From assembly GCA_046328525.1 (NCBI GenBank), contig JAXLWK010000010.1, positions 1 through 64,000 on the forward strand: 64,000 bases of DNA, written 5' to 3'. The translations under genes were made by a program, and so were the position numbers. Below the pieces are notes generated by a model that worked only from the letters and a program-made list of their open reading frames with translations, was not told the DNA's origin and ran no database searches. The DNA is from JBDHWG01 sp046328525. GTDB lineage: Bacteria > Chloroflexota > Anaerolineae > Epilineales > JAHCIE01. Position 1 is the stretch's first letter. Every line of letters begins with the position of its first letter. Of the stretch, positions 35,750 through 44,265 are shown in pieces.

Positions 35750-35778
35750 TTGACTGACGGGGGCGGCGTGAATATAGT
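35750..35778 (+). promoter_or_regulatory. promoter of the LacI-type gene (near-leaderless)
   Basis: TTGACT (35750-35755), a 17-base spacer and TATAGT (35773-35778). Transcription is expected to start near 35785, one or two bases before the GTG start codon at 35787, so the transcript would have almost no leader even though a GGAG lies just before the GTG in the DNA. Confidence 0.7.
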
Positions 35779-35786
35779 TTGGAGCC

Positions 35787-36947
35787 GTGAGTATTTCCAT
35801 TAAGGACATTGCCCGCATCGCGGGCGTCTCCCACTCCACCGTCTCCCGCGCGCTGCGCTATAGCCCGGTCGTCAATGCGGACACCGCCGAGGCGATCCGC
35901 CGCATCGCCGCCGATCTGGGCTACACGCCCAGCGCCATCGCCCGTGGCCTGGTGCACGGCCGCACCTATACCCTCGGCTTCGTCGTCTCGCGCATCGCCC
36001 ACCCGTTCATGTCCGAGGTCGTCGAGGCGGTCGGGGCCAGGGCGCAGGAGCAGGGCTACGACCTGATTGTCGTCGGCGCGGGCGAGCCGCAGCACGAGGT
36101 GGCGGCGGTGCGCATGCTCCGCGAGCGGCGTGTGGACGGCATCCTCGTCCAGGCGTCCCGCGTCGGCGAGCAGTACACCTCGCTACTGGACGAAATCGGC
36201 GTCCCCATCGTGCTCATCAACAACCAGGCCGGTGGCCGCACCCTCTATTCCGTCGCGTGCGACCACGTCGCCGGGGCGCGCCTCGGCGTGCGCCACCTCC
36301 TGGCGCGCGGCCACACGCGCATCGGCCACCTGCCCGGGCCGGCCGGCGCGGCGGCGGCCGAGGAACGCCAGCGCGGCTGGGCGGAGGCGCTGCGCGCGGC
36401 GGGGCTGTCGCCGGACGCCGCCCTGCTGGCCCCCACCCCCCTGACGGCGTGGACGCCGGAGGAGGGCGTCGCCCAAACCCTGGAGCTTCTGCGCCATCCC
36501 GACCCGCCCACGGCCATCTTTTGCTACAACGACATCGCCGCCATCGGCGCGCTGCGGGCCGCCCGAATGGCCGGCCGCCACGTGCCGCGCGATCTGTCCG
36601 TCGTCGGCTTCGACGACATCCTCCTGGCCGGCTTCACGGACCCGCCGCTGACCACGGTAGCGCAGCCGACGGAGGCCCTGGGCCAGGTGGCGGTCGAGAT
36701 GATGCTGGCGCTGATAGATGAGAAGGACAGGGGGCAGAAGGCGCGGGAGGCGTCGCGCGACACCTGGGACGACGAGCTGCCGCCCGCCGACGACGGGGCT
36801 TGGCTGGCGAGCGCGGGGGAGCGCATCGCCGCCATTGCCGCGGCGCACGGCGGCGTGACGCCGAGCGACGCGCCGATGCGCGCCGTGCTGCTGCCGCCCC
36901 ACCTGGTCCTGCGCGAGTCGGTGGCCGCCCTGTCCCTCACCCCCTAA
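35787..36947 (+). CDS. LacI-family transcription regulator
   Basis: A 386-residue regulator with an N-terminal helix-turn-helix (SIKDIARIAGVSHSTVSRAL, residues 4-23) and hinge helix (YTPSAIARGL), then a sugar-binding-protein-like domain with GFVVSRIAHPF, VDGILVQASR and VVGFDDILLAGFTDPPLTTV. An unusual insert and tail (about 310-386, rich in D/E then a hydrophobic end ALLPPHLVLRESV) extend beyond the normal LacI length of about 340. No sugar-use operon lies beside it, so the ligand is unknown. Confidence 0.88.
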   Translation: MSISIKDIARIAGVSHSTVSRALRYSPVVNADTAEAIRRIAADLGYTPSAIARGLVHGRTYTLGFVVSRIAHPFMSEVVEAVGARAQEQGYDLIVVGAGEPQHEVAAVRMLRERRVDGILVQASRVGEQYTSLLDEIGVPIVLINNQAGGRTLYSVACDHVAGARLGVRHLLARGHTRIGHLPGPAGAAAAEERQRGWAEALRAAGLSPDAALLAPTPLTAWTPEEGVAQTLELLRHPDPPTAIFCYNDIAAIGALRAARMAGRHVPRDLSVVGFDDILLAGFTDPPLTTVAQPTEALGQVAVEMMLALIDEKDRGQKAREASRDTWDDELPPADDGAWLASAGERIAAIAAAHGGVTPSDAPMRAVLLPPHLVLRESVAALSLTP

Positions 36948-36976
36948 CCCCTCTCCCAGAACGGGCGAGGGGGCGT
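36940..36976. repeat. family A repeat
   Basis: CTCACCCCCTAACCCCTCTCCC and GGGCGAGGGGG around AGAAC, overlapping the end of the LacI-type gene. Confidence 0.5.
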
Positions 36977-37011
36977 ACAAGCGCTTTTCGCACCCCGGTG
37001 GCATCGCCCGT

Positions 37012-37040
37012 TTGACACCCTGCCTGGAAATGCGTAAAAC
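37012..37040 (+). promoter_or_regulatory. promoter of the Trm112-like/methyltransferase pair
   Basis: TTGACA (37012-37017), 17 bases, TAAAAC (37035-37040). Start of transcription near 37047, about 30 bases before the ATG at 37078. Confidence 0.6.
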
Positions 37041-37077
37041 CTAAGGCATACGTACTGCATTCACGAAGGAGCAGCCA

Positions 37078-37467
37078 ATGAAGGGTTTCTTTAAGACTCT
37101 GCTTGTCCTCGGTCTGGTCGGGGTCATTGCATACGCGGTCTACAAGGTGGTCCAGGGTCTCCTCGGCCAGCCCTCCGGCACGGGCGACGGTGGAAGCGCC
37201 GCCGGCCCCGGCCCGCTGATGGGCGGCGACGACGGTCTGACCATCAATGAGGCGGACCTGGGCGGCGAAGTCGCCCCGGACCTGCTGGAGATCCTGGTGG
37301 ATCCGACCGACAAGCAGCCGCTGGAGCTGGTGGACGGCAAGTGGCTCGTCAACCGCCGCACCGGCCGCCGCTACCCCATCGTCACCGGCATCCCGATCAT
37401 GCTGCCGGAGGTGGGGGAGAAGTACCGCGACCCGAGCCTCATCACCGCCGGTCACAACGGCGCGTGA
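37078..37467 (+). CDS. membrane-anchored Trm112-like protein
   Basis: A 129-residue protein: one N-terminal transmembrane helix (about 5-27, TLLVLGLVGVIAYAVYKVV), a Gly-rich linker, and a C-terminal Trm112/UPF0434-like domain (about 68-125: LLEILVDPTDKQPLELVDGKWLVN, RYPIVTGIPIMLPE). The usual zinc cysteines (LxCPxC and a second pair) are replaced by aspartate and lysine, so it probably does not bind zinc. Trm112 proteins normally activate methyltransferases. The next gene, a methyltransferase, overlaps it by one stretch (TGATG). GGAG precedes the ATG. Confidence 0.75.
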   Translation: MKGFFKTLLVLGLVGVIAYAVYKVVQGLLGQPSGTGDGGSAAGPGPLMGGDDGLTINEADLGGEVAPDLLEILVDPTDKQPLELVDGKWLVNRRTGRRYPIVTGIPIMLPEVGEKYRDPSLITAGHNGA

Positions 37468-38279
37468 TGGACGCGGAGCGAACGCCGCCCGGCGACTCGA
37501 CCCGGGAGCGCGTTCAGGCGCAATTCGGCCGCGCGGCGGAAGCCTATGTCGCCAGCCCGTCCCACGCCCAGGGAGCCTCCCTGGGCCGACTGGTGGAGCT
37601 GGCGGCTTTGTTGCCGTCCCACCGCGTCCTCGACGTGGCGACATCCGTGGGGCACACCGCGCTGGCGGTCGCGCCCCACGTGGCGTATGTGTTGGGGGTA
37701 GACCTGACGCCCGAAATGCTCCAGGTGGCGCAACGCCTGGCGCGGGAGCGCGAGATCAACAACGTCGAGTTTCGGCGCGGCGACGCCGAGGCCCTGCCTG
37801 TGGACGACGCCTCGTTCGACCGCGTCGTCTGCCGCATCGCCCTGCACCACTTCCCCAACCCCGTCGTCGCGGCGCGGGAGATGGGGCGCGCCCTGGCGAC
37901 GGGCGGGCGCGTCGTGCTGGTGGACAACATCGTTCCCCAGTCGCCGGCGGCGGCGGCGTTCATCAACCGCTTCGAGACGCTGCGCGACCCGTCGCACCAC
38001 TGGCTGTTTCCGCTCACGACACTGGCTGGGCTGTTTCGCGCCGCCGGGCTGACCGTCACCCACACCGAGACGCTCACGAAAGCGATGGACTTCCACGATT
38101 GGGCGGCGCGGATGAGTGTGCCGCCGACGCTGGAAGAGGGGCTGTGGGAGAGCCTGGAAAGCGCCTCGGATGAGGTGCGCGCCTTCCTGGAGCCGCGCCA
38201 CGTCAACGGGCGGCCCAAGTTCACGCTGCATGAGGGCATTGTCGTCGCGGTCAAGGATGCACCCGCCGCGCCGGCGTAG
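37467..38279 (+). CDS. class I SAM-dependent methyltransferase
   Basis: A 270-residue UbiE/COQ5-like methyltransferase. Motif I is VLDVATSVGHTALAVAP; VLGVDLTPEMLQVA, EFRRGDAEALPVDDASFDRVVCRIALHHF and GRVVLVDNIVP follow. The ATG at 37467 overlaps the stop of the Trm112-like gene (ATG starts on the last base of TGA), so translation is coupled. The substrate could be a protein, lipid or small molecule. That its partner resembles a methyltransferase activator hints that the pair works as one complex. Confidence 0.88.
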   Translation: MDAERTPPGDSTRERVQAQFGRAAEAYVASPSHAQGASLGRLVELAALLPSHRVLDVATSVGHTALAVAPHVAYVLGVDLTPEMLQVAQRLAREREINNVEFRRGDAEALPVDDASFDRVVCRIALHHFPNPVVAAREMGRALATGGRVVLVDNIVPQSPAAAAFINRFETLRDPSHHWLFPLTTLAGLFRAAGLTVTHTETLTKAMDFHDWAARMSVPPTLEEGLWESLESASDEVRAFLEPRHVNGRPKFTLHEGIVVAVKDAPAAPA

Positions 38280-38312
38280 CGAAATACCGTTCCCAGGCTT
38301 CTAACAGAAAGG

Positions 38313-38398
38313 GGTCGCTCCACAGTTTAGCGTGGCAGAGCCATATCGCGCTGGCGCTGGGGTAGCTTCGCTCTTCCACGCTAAACTGCTGAGCAACC
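38313..38398. repeat. family C inverted repeat (CACGCTAAACTG type)
   Basis: Arms 38313-38340 and 38371-38398 pair at about 24 of 28 positions; the core is CAGTTTAGCGTGG. Relatives are at 59581-59682 and one end at 1-12. The element is in the 144-base gap before the M32 gene. Confidence 0.75.
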
Positions 38399-38423
38399 CA
38401 ATTTGAAACTATGGTAAACACAA

Positions 38424-39944
38424 ATGGACACTAATCTTCGGGATACCTACGACGAGCTGCTAGACATCGCCCATATCCTGTCCGACATTGCCGCCGCCAG
38501 CGCCGTCCTCGACTGGGACCAGGAGGTCATGATGCCGCCGAAGGGCGGCGAGGGGCGCGCGCACCAGGTCGCCACGCTGGCCGCCATTCACCACGAGAAG
38601 CTGACCGCCCCGCGCACCGGCGACGTGATCGCGCGGCTGGCCGACGCGATGGCGGACGGCGGCGAGTACTCCGTGGCCGAGCGCGCTTTCGTGCGCGAGA
38701 TGAAGCGCCAGTTTGACCAAGCCGTGAAAGTGCCGCCGCCTCTTGTGCGGCAGCTCGCCGAGGCCGCGTCGCGCGGCGTCGAGACCTGGCGGCAAGCGCG
38801 GGCCAACAATGACTTCGCCGCGTTCGCCCCATCGCTGCGCCACACCTACGCCCTGAAGCGGCTGCTGGCCGAGAACCTCGGCTACACCGACTCGCCCTAC
38901 GACGCCCTGCTGGACCAGTTCGAGCCGGGCATGACGGCGGCGCAGGTGCAGGCGCTGTTCGGGCCGCTGCGCGACCAGACCCTGGCGCTGCTGGCGCGCA
39001 TTCAGGCCGCGCCGCAGGTGGATGTCTCGGTCGTCGAAGGCGATTGGGACACGCAGAAGCAGTGGGATTTTGGCCTCCAGGTGCTGCGGGACATGGGCTA
39101 CGATTTCGACGCCGGCCGGCAGGACCCCTCCACACACCCGTTCACGACGAGCTTTACCGCGCCCTACGACGTGCGCGTGACGACGCGCGTCTTCCCGCAC
39201 CTGGTCACCTCCGGGCTGTTCTCGACCATCCACGAGGGCGGCCATGCCCTGTACGAGCTGGGCTACGATCCGGCCCTGGCGCGCACGCCCCTGGCGGACA
39301 GCCCCGGCCTGGCGATGCACGAGTCCCAGTCGCGCCTGTGGGAGAACTACATCGGGCGCGGCCGGCCCTTCTGGCAGCGCTACTTCCCGCTGCTGGTGGA
39401 GACGTTCCCCGGCCGGCTGCACGCCGCCGACTTCGACCGCTTCTACCTGGCCGTCAACCGCGTCGAGCCGTCCCTCATCCGCGTCGAAGCCGACGAGGTG
39501 ACGTACAACCTGCACATCATCCTGCGCTTCGAGCTGGAGCAGGCGCTCCTGGAAGGCCGTCTCGAGGTCGAGGACCTGCCGGACGCCTGGAACGCCAGGA
39601 TGGCGGAGTACGTCGGCATCATGCCGCCGACGAACGCCAACGGCGTGATGCAGGACATCCACTGGCCGAGCGGCCTGGTCGGCTACTTCCCCACCTATTC
39701 CCTGGGCAACCTGATCGGCGCGCAGCTTTACTACACCCTGCGCGACGCCTACCCCGACTTCGACGACCGCGTGGCCGCCGGCGACCTGCGCTTCATCCTG
39801 GCCTGGCTGCGGGAGAATGTCCACCGTCACGGGCGCATCTATGCGACGAGTGAGCTGGTGGAGCGCGCGACGGGCAAGCCGCTGGATGCGACGTACTTCG
39901 CGCGGTATCTCGCCGACAAGTACGGGTCAATCTACGGATTGTAA
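38424..39944 (+). CDS. M32 family carboxypeptidase
   Basis: A 506-residue zinc carboxypeptidase of the Taq/Pfu type, without a signal peptide. The active site is HEGGH at about residues 270-274 in STIHEGGHALYELGYD; WDQEVMMPPKG near the N terminus, DVRVTTRVF, SRLWENYIGRG and VEADEVTYNLHIILRFELE are also typical. Length is usual. No clear ribosome site precedes the ATG at 38424; transcription may begin close to it. It starts 5 bases before the next gene's start region, so the two probably share a transcript. Confidence 0.93.
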   Translation: MDTNLRDTYDELLDIAHILSDIAAASAVLDWDQEVMMPPKGGEGRAHQVATLAAIHHEKLTAPRTGDVIARLADAMADGGEYSVAERAFVREMKRQFDQAVKVPPPLVRQLAEAASRGVETWRQARANNDFAAFAPSLRHTYALKRLLAENLGYTDSPYDALLDQFEPGMTAAQVQALFGPLRDQTLALLARIQAAPQVDVSVVEGDWDTQKQWDFGLQVLRDMGYDFDAGRQDPSTHPFTTSFTAPYDVRVTTRVFPHLVTSGLFSTIHEGGHALYELGYDPALARTPLADSPGLAMHESQSRLWENYIGRGRPFWQRYFPLLVETFPGRLHAADFDRFYLAVNRVEPSLIRVEADEVTYNLHIILRFELEQALLEGRLEVEDLPDAWNARMAEYVGIMPPTNANGVMQDIHWPSGLVGYFPTYSLGNLIGAQLYYTLRDAYPDFDDRVAAGDLRFILAWLRENVHRHGRIYATSELVERATGKPLDATYFARYLADKYGSIYGL

Positions 39945-39949
39945 CCGCC

Positions 39950-40894
39950 ATGACATACCCATCGTCTACAGAGCAGATGCTCGAAGAGCAAACAGTGCAG
40001 GGCTACCCGGTCTACCCCGACATGCCCTGGGACGTGGAGCAGTTCGAAGACAAGTTCGTCAAGGTCGGCGACCTGACGGTGCGCTACTGGACGATGGGCG
40101 AGAGCGGCCCGCCGGTCATCCTGGTGCATGGGTTGGGCGCGTCCGTCGAGTTCTGGGTGCGCAACATTCCCATCCTGGCCCGCCACTACCGCGTCTTTGC
40201 CGTGGATATCGTCGGCTTCGGCCGCTCGGACAAGCCCCTGGAGTACGACTGGGATGTCGAGCGCGTCGCCGACTTCATGGACGACTTCCTCATCGCCATC
40301 GGCCTGGACAAAGTCCACTGGGTCGCCAACTCCATGGGCGGCCTGATCGCCCTCGTCACCGCCGCGCGCCATCCGGCCCACAGCCTGAGCCTGACCCTCG
40401 TGGATAGCGCCGGGTTCAGCCGCCGCGTCACCTGGCTGTTCCGCCTGATGGCGATTCCGCTGCTCGGCGAGCTGCTCACCATGCTGGGCACCTGGGCGCT
40501 GCGCTTCATCCTGCGCCGCCTGTTCGCCGATCCGAAGCAGGTGCCGGAGCACTGGGTGCAGGTGTGGGCGAAGATTCTTCAGCAGCCCGGCGCGCGCCGC
40601 TCGTTCCTGCGTGTCCTCCGCAGCGGCATCGGCCCGTTCGGCGTCAAACGGCGCATCCTGGACATCGCCGACAGCGTGGTCGGGCAGATCGCCTGCCCCA
40701 CCCTCATCATCTGGGGCCTACAGGACCGCATCCTGCCGTTCGACGGCGGCCTGCGCGCCCTGTCCAAGATTCCCGGCGCGCAGCTGCACGTCTGGGACGG
40801 CGCCGGGCATCTGCCGATGCTGGAAAAGGCCGCGTCGTTCAACGGCGTCATACTGAACTGGCTGGCCGAAACCAGCCGGCGTCATGCATCATAA
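39950..40894 (+). CDS. alpha/beta hydrolase
   Basis: A 314-residue hydrolase of the alpha/beta fold. The nucleophile elbow is ANSMGG (serine near residue 128); the acid is in IWGLQDRILPFD and the histidine in GAGHLPMLEK. An N-terminal extension of about 25 residues precedes the catalytic domain. The substrate, an ester or amide, is not predictable. It starts 5 bases after the M32 stop and is likely in the same operon. Confidence 0.85.
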   Translation: MTYPSSTEQMLEEQTVQGYPVYPDMPWDVEQFEDKFVKVGDLTVRYWTMGESGPPVILVHGLGASVEFWVRNIPILARHYRVFAVDIVGFGRSDKPLEYDWDVERVADFMDDFLIAIGLDKVHWVANSMGGLIALVTAARHPAHSLSLTLVDSAGFSRRVTWLFRLMAIPLLGELLTMLGTWALRFILRRLFADPKQVPEHWVQVWAKILQQPGARRSFLRVLRSGIGPFGVKRRILDIADSVVGQIACPTLIIWGLQDRILPFDGGLRALSKIPGAQLHVWDGAGHLPMLEKAASFNGVILNWLAETSRRHAS

Positions 40895-40924
40895 TCCATC
40901 ACACTCAACGAGGAGGAGTCTTCC

Positions 40925-41905
40925 ATGGCGAAGCCAAAGGTGCTGGTGACCCGTCTTGTGCCCGAAGCGGGGCTGAACATCGTGCGCGAGAACTGCGACG
41001 CCGACGTGTGGGAGAGCGACATGCCCATTCCCCGCGACGAGTTGCTGCGGCGCGTGGGCGACATCGAGGGGCTATACTCCCTGCTGACGGAGCGCGTGGA
41101 CTCCGAGCTGCTGGACGCGGCCCCGAAGCTCAAGGTTGTCAGCAACATGGCCGTCGGCTTCGACAACATTGACGTGCCGGAGTGTACCCGGCGGGGGCTA
41201 CCCGTCGGCAACACGCCCGGCGTGTTGACCGATACCACGGCTGACATGGCGTGGACGCTCATGATGGCGGCGGCGCGGCGCATTGGCGAGGGCGAGCGCT
41301 ACGTCCACGAGGGGAAGTGGAAGACATGGGGGCCGCTGCTCTTGCTCGGCCCCGACATCCACGGCGCGACGCTGGGCATCGTCGGCATGGGGCGCATCGG
41401 GCAGGCGATGGCGCGGCGCGCCCAGGGCTTCAACATGCGCGTCCTGTACTACGACGACCTCGTTCCCCAGGAAACGGTCGCCGGGCTGGGGGCGCAGAAG
41501 GTAAGCCTGGAGGAGTTGCTGGCCGAGGCCGACTTCGTCACGATTCACGTCCCGCTCATGCCGGAGACGCGGCGCCTGTTCTCGACCGAGCGGTTCCAGC
41601 AGATGAAGCCGAGCGCGATCCTCATCAACACGGCGCGCGGCCCGGTGGTTGACCCGAAGGCGCTGTACGAGGCGCTGCGCGACGGCGAGATCGCCTACGC
41701 GGCGCTCGACGTGACCGACCCGGAGCCGATCCCGATGGACGACCCGCTGCTGACCCTCCCTAACTGCCTGATCGTGCCCCACATCGCCAGCGCCAGCTTC
41801 AAGACGCGCAGCTTGATGTCCACGATGGCGGCGGATAACCTGCTAGCCGGGCTGAAAGGGGAGCGTCTGCCCACCTGCGTCAACCCGGAGGTATACAGCC
41901 GCTAA
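40925..41905 (+). CDS. D-2-hydroxyacid dehydrogenase (glyoxylate/hydroxypyruvate reductase type)
   Basis: A 326-residue dehydrogenase. The NAD-binding motif is GIVGMGRIGQAMARRA (about residue 150), the substrate arginine is in NTARGPVV, the glutamate in TDPEP and the histidine in VPHIASAS. SNMAVGFDNIDV fits glyoxylate reductase-like enzymes. Such enzymes reduce glyoxylate or hydroxypyruvate with NAD(P)H. GAGGAGG lies before the ATG. Confidence 0.9.
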   Translation: MAKPKVLVTRLVPEAGLNIVRENCDADVWESDMPIPRDELLRRVGDIEGLYSLLTERVDSELLDAAPKLKVVSNMAVGFDNIDVPECTRRGLPVGNTPGVLTDTTADMAWTLMMAAARRIGEGERYVHEGKWKTWGPLLLLGPDIHGATLGIVGMGRIGQAMARRAQGFNMRVLYYDDLVPQETVAGLGAQKVSLEELLAEADFVTIHVPLMPETRRLFSTERFQQMKPSAILINTARGPVVDPKALYEALRDGEIAYAALDVTDPEPIPMDDPLLTLPNCLIVPHIASASFKTRSLMSTMAADNLLAGLKGERLPTCVNPEVYSR

Positions 41906-42001
41906 TGTTCTGTGACACCTGAAGTGGTCGGAACGTAGTAACGACTTCAGTAGAGCGCGGATTTGTGGGATTTCCCCGCATCCGCCGTATCCCGCGAAGA
42001 G

Positions 42002-42036
42002 AATTCACGTCCTTCCGTGAAAGGACGTGAATTTTT
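42002..42036. terminator. intrinsic terminator
   Basis: A perfect 13-base-pair stem (AATTCACGTCCTT) with the loop CCGTGA, running into TTTT. It lies 97 bases beyond the hydroxyacid dehydrogenase and is the strongest terminator in the window. Confidence 0.85.
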
Positions 42037-42072
42037 TGCGTATTTTAAGGCTCTTGCGCGACAAGTACGGAG

Positions 42073-42101
42073 TTGCGCCGTTATGAACAATAAGATAAAA
42101 T
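42073..42101 (+). promoter_or_regulatory. promoter of the first TPT-linker protein gene
   Basis: TTGCGC (42073-42078), 17 bases, TAAAAT (42096-42101). Transcription would start near 42108, at the beginning of the hairpin at 42107-42139. Confidence 0.6.
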
Positions 42102-42106
42102 CAGCG

Positions 42107-42139
42107 CTAGACGGTCGCTGACCGTCTGCGCCCGTCTAG
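42107..42139 (+). promoter_or_regulatory. 5' leader with two alternative hairpins
   Basis: CTAGACGG (42107-42114) can pair with CCGTCTAG (42132-42139), or AGACGGT (42109-42115) with ACCGTCT (42121-42127). The two hairpins exclude each other. This may only protect the transcript's end, but switching is possible. Confidence 0.4.
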
Positions 42140-42206
42140 GGCGTTGCCCCCCAACGCTCTCGACGCTGGCCCAAGAGTTCTTGTATTGTCACAAGGGAGG
42201 GGCTAT

Positions 42207-44069
42207 ATGCGCATAACAACCGCCGTTATTCTTGCTTTGTGCCTGTTCGGGCTTCTACTCGGCCTCGCCTACATGCCGTCGGCTCAGGCGGCGAACCCGG
42301 AGGCGAACCCACCGAAGGCGACCAAGCGACCCGCCAACGCCCCGAACAGCGAGCCAACCCGGTCGTCGGGAGGCGGCGATGTCAAGCCCCAACCTGGCGA
42401 TGGCCTGCGCCTCCAGGACCTTGTCGAGAAGAAGGACGCCGCGCCCAAGAAGGAGTCGGGCAAGCGCGAGAATCTCGACCCGGTCGCCACCGCCACCCTG
42501 GACCCGTCGCTCATGCCGTGCCCCGGCACCGGCCCGATGGGCTGTATCGGCAACAACGGACGCATCGCCGGCACCGTCTGGCAGGACCTCAACAAGAACG
42601 GCCGCCAGGACTTCGGCGAGCCTGGCCTGCCCGGCGTCATCATTGACCTGTACATTGTCACAGCCGGCCAGCCCGATCAATTCGTCGGCGAGCGCGTGAC
42701 CGACGCGTCCGGCAACTGGGAGTTCCTGGGGCTGGAAGCGCCGGCCGACTACCGGCTGAAGTTTACCTACCCGCCCGGCTGGTCATCGCTCCAGGGCGAC
42801 GTCATTGACATCAGCGCCGACGTGTTCCGCTGGTGCTGCACCAAGTTCTTCACCATCCCGGCGATCGCGGTTCCCACGTCTACTCCGACGGGGACGCCCA
42901 CCGATACCCCCGTGCCGCCGACGAACACGCCGACGAACACCCCCGTGCCACCAACGAACACGCCGACGCGCACACCCGTGCCGACGAACACGCCGACGAA
43001 CACGCCGACGAATACGCTCGTGCCGACGAATACGCCGACCAACACCCCGACGAGCGTCTTCACCAACACGCCGACGAACACGCCGACCAACACGCTGACG
43101 CCGACCAACACCCCGACGCCGACGAACACCCCGACCAACACCCCGACCAACACCCCGACGGACACGCCGACGAGCACGATCACGCCGACGCCCACAGAGA
43201 CGCTGCCTATCGGCGAGTTTGGCACGGTGACACCCACACCGACCCGGCCGCCGACGGACACGCCAACGAACACGCCCGTGCCGCCGACGAATACCCCGAC
43301 CAACACGCCGACCAACACGTCGGTGCCGCCGACGAACACACCGACCAATACGCCGACCAACACGCCCGTGCCGCCGACGAACACGCCGACGCGCACGCCC
43401 ACCAACACACCGACGAACACGCCGACGAACACGCCGACGAACACGCCTGTGACGCCGACGAATACCCCGACCAACACGCCAACGCAGCCGATTCCTGAGA
43501 CCGGCTCGAAGACGCCGACACCGACGCCGACGAACAGGCCGCCGTCCGAAAAGACGCCTGTGCCGACCGCGCCGCCGGAATGTGTCGTCATCGTAGGCCG
43601 CACGGACTGCTGCATCAAAGGCCCGATGACGGCGGTCGTCACCATCGAGAACCTGACCTCGCCGATCAGCGTGACGACGGACGACAACGGCAACTTCACG
43701 ATGGGGCCATTCTGTAACCTCATCCCCGGCAACTACACCCTGACAGCCACCGCGCCGGGCTACTCGCCGGTCACCCAGACGGTGTATCTCGCGCCGCAGG
43801 CCCAGCCGTTCGAGATTTACTTCACTGGCCCGTACTGCCTGCCGCCGATCATCCTGCCGGTCACCGGCGGCAGCGCGCCAGACACATCCGTCGCGCTGCC
43901 AGGCACGACCGAGAGCCTGACCCACTCTGCCTACGCGGGCCTCAGCGCAGGCTACCACGCCGCCGCCGACGTTCTCGCCGGCTGGCTGGAGCGCCTCGAC
44001 ATCCGATGGGAGTCGGTGCGCGACCTGAAGGAAGGCTCGTGGCGGGTCCACGTTCAGCTCAAGCCCTGA
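42207..44069 (+). CDS. large secreted protein with TPT-repeat linker (first paralogue)
   Basis: A 620-residue exported protein. Signal peptide (ITTAVILALCLFGLLLGLAYMPSAQA), a basic/proline stretch, an SdrD-type B domain (about 112-210; RIAGTVWQDLNKNGRQDFGEPGLPGV), a long Thr/Pro repeat built from TPTNTPT units (about 225-450), a Cys-containing carboxypeptidase-regulatory-like domain (about 460-540), and a short tail after LPVTGG (L550). The tail has no hydrophobic anchor, so LPVTG is unlikely to be a sortase signal. GGGAGGGG precedes the ATG at 42207; the longer frame to 42144 has no signal peptide at its start. It is likely a cell-surface or matrix protein. Confidence 0.85.
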   Translation: MRITTAVILALCLFGLLLGLAYMPSAQAANPEANPPKATKRPANAPNSEPTRSSGGGDVKPQPGDGLRLQDLVEKKDAAPKKESGKRENLDPVATATLDPSLMPCPGTGPMGCIGNNGRIAGTVWQDLNKNGRQDFGEPGLPGVIIDLYIVTAGQPDQFVGERVTDASGNWEFLGLEAPADYRLKFTYPPGWSSLQGDVIDISADVFRWCCTKFFTIPAIAVPTSTPTGTPTDTPVPPTNTPTNTPVPPTNTPTRTPVPTNTPTNTPTNTLVPTNTPTNTPTSVFTNTPTNTPTNTLTPTNTPTPTNTPTNTPTNTPTDTPTSTITPTPTETLPIGEFGTVTPTPTRPPTDTPTNTPVPPTNTPTNTPTNTSVPPTNTPTNTPTNTPVPPTNTPTRTPTNTPTNTPTNTPTNTPVTPTNTPTNTPTQPIPETGSKTPTPTPTNRPPSEKTPVPTAPPECVVIVGRTDCCIKGPMTAVVTIENLTSPISVTTDDNGNFTMGPFCNLIPGNYTLTATAPGYSPVTQTVYLAPQAQPFEIYFTGPYCLPPIILPVTGGSAPDTSVALPGTTESLTHSAYAGLSAGYHAAADVLAGWLERLDIRWESVRDLKEGSWRVHVQLKP

Positions 44070-44095
44070 GCGACCGCCCCTGACCCTGCACGCAG

Positions 44096-44136
44096 CGAGC
44101 GTGGCCGGTGACACACCGCGCCACGCTCGTGTTTTT
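44096..44136. terminator. intrinsic terminator after the first TPT-linker gene
   Basis: CGAGCGTGG (44096-44104) pairs with CCACGCTCG (44121-44129), followed by TGTTTTT. Confidence 0.8.
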
Positions 44137-44144
44137 CACGCCTA

Positions 44145-44173
44145 TTGACAGCCCGTCACCGGCGTTGTATAAT
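44145..44173 (+). promoter_or_regulatory. perfect consensus promoter of the second TPT-linker gene
   Basis: TTGACA (44145-44150), exactly 17 bases, TATAAT (44168-44173). It is the only exact consensus promoter I found in the window. The expected leader is about 86 bases. Confidence 0.85.
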
Positions 44174-44265
44174 GGGCAGCACGACACCCGAAGCCGAGCC
44201 AACGCCGAGCCGCTTCCACGGTCTGGCCCCCGGGCCAGCCTGCTCGCCGTCTCAGGAGGGATATT

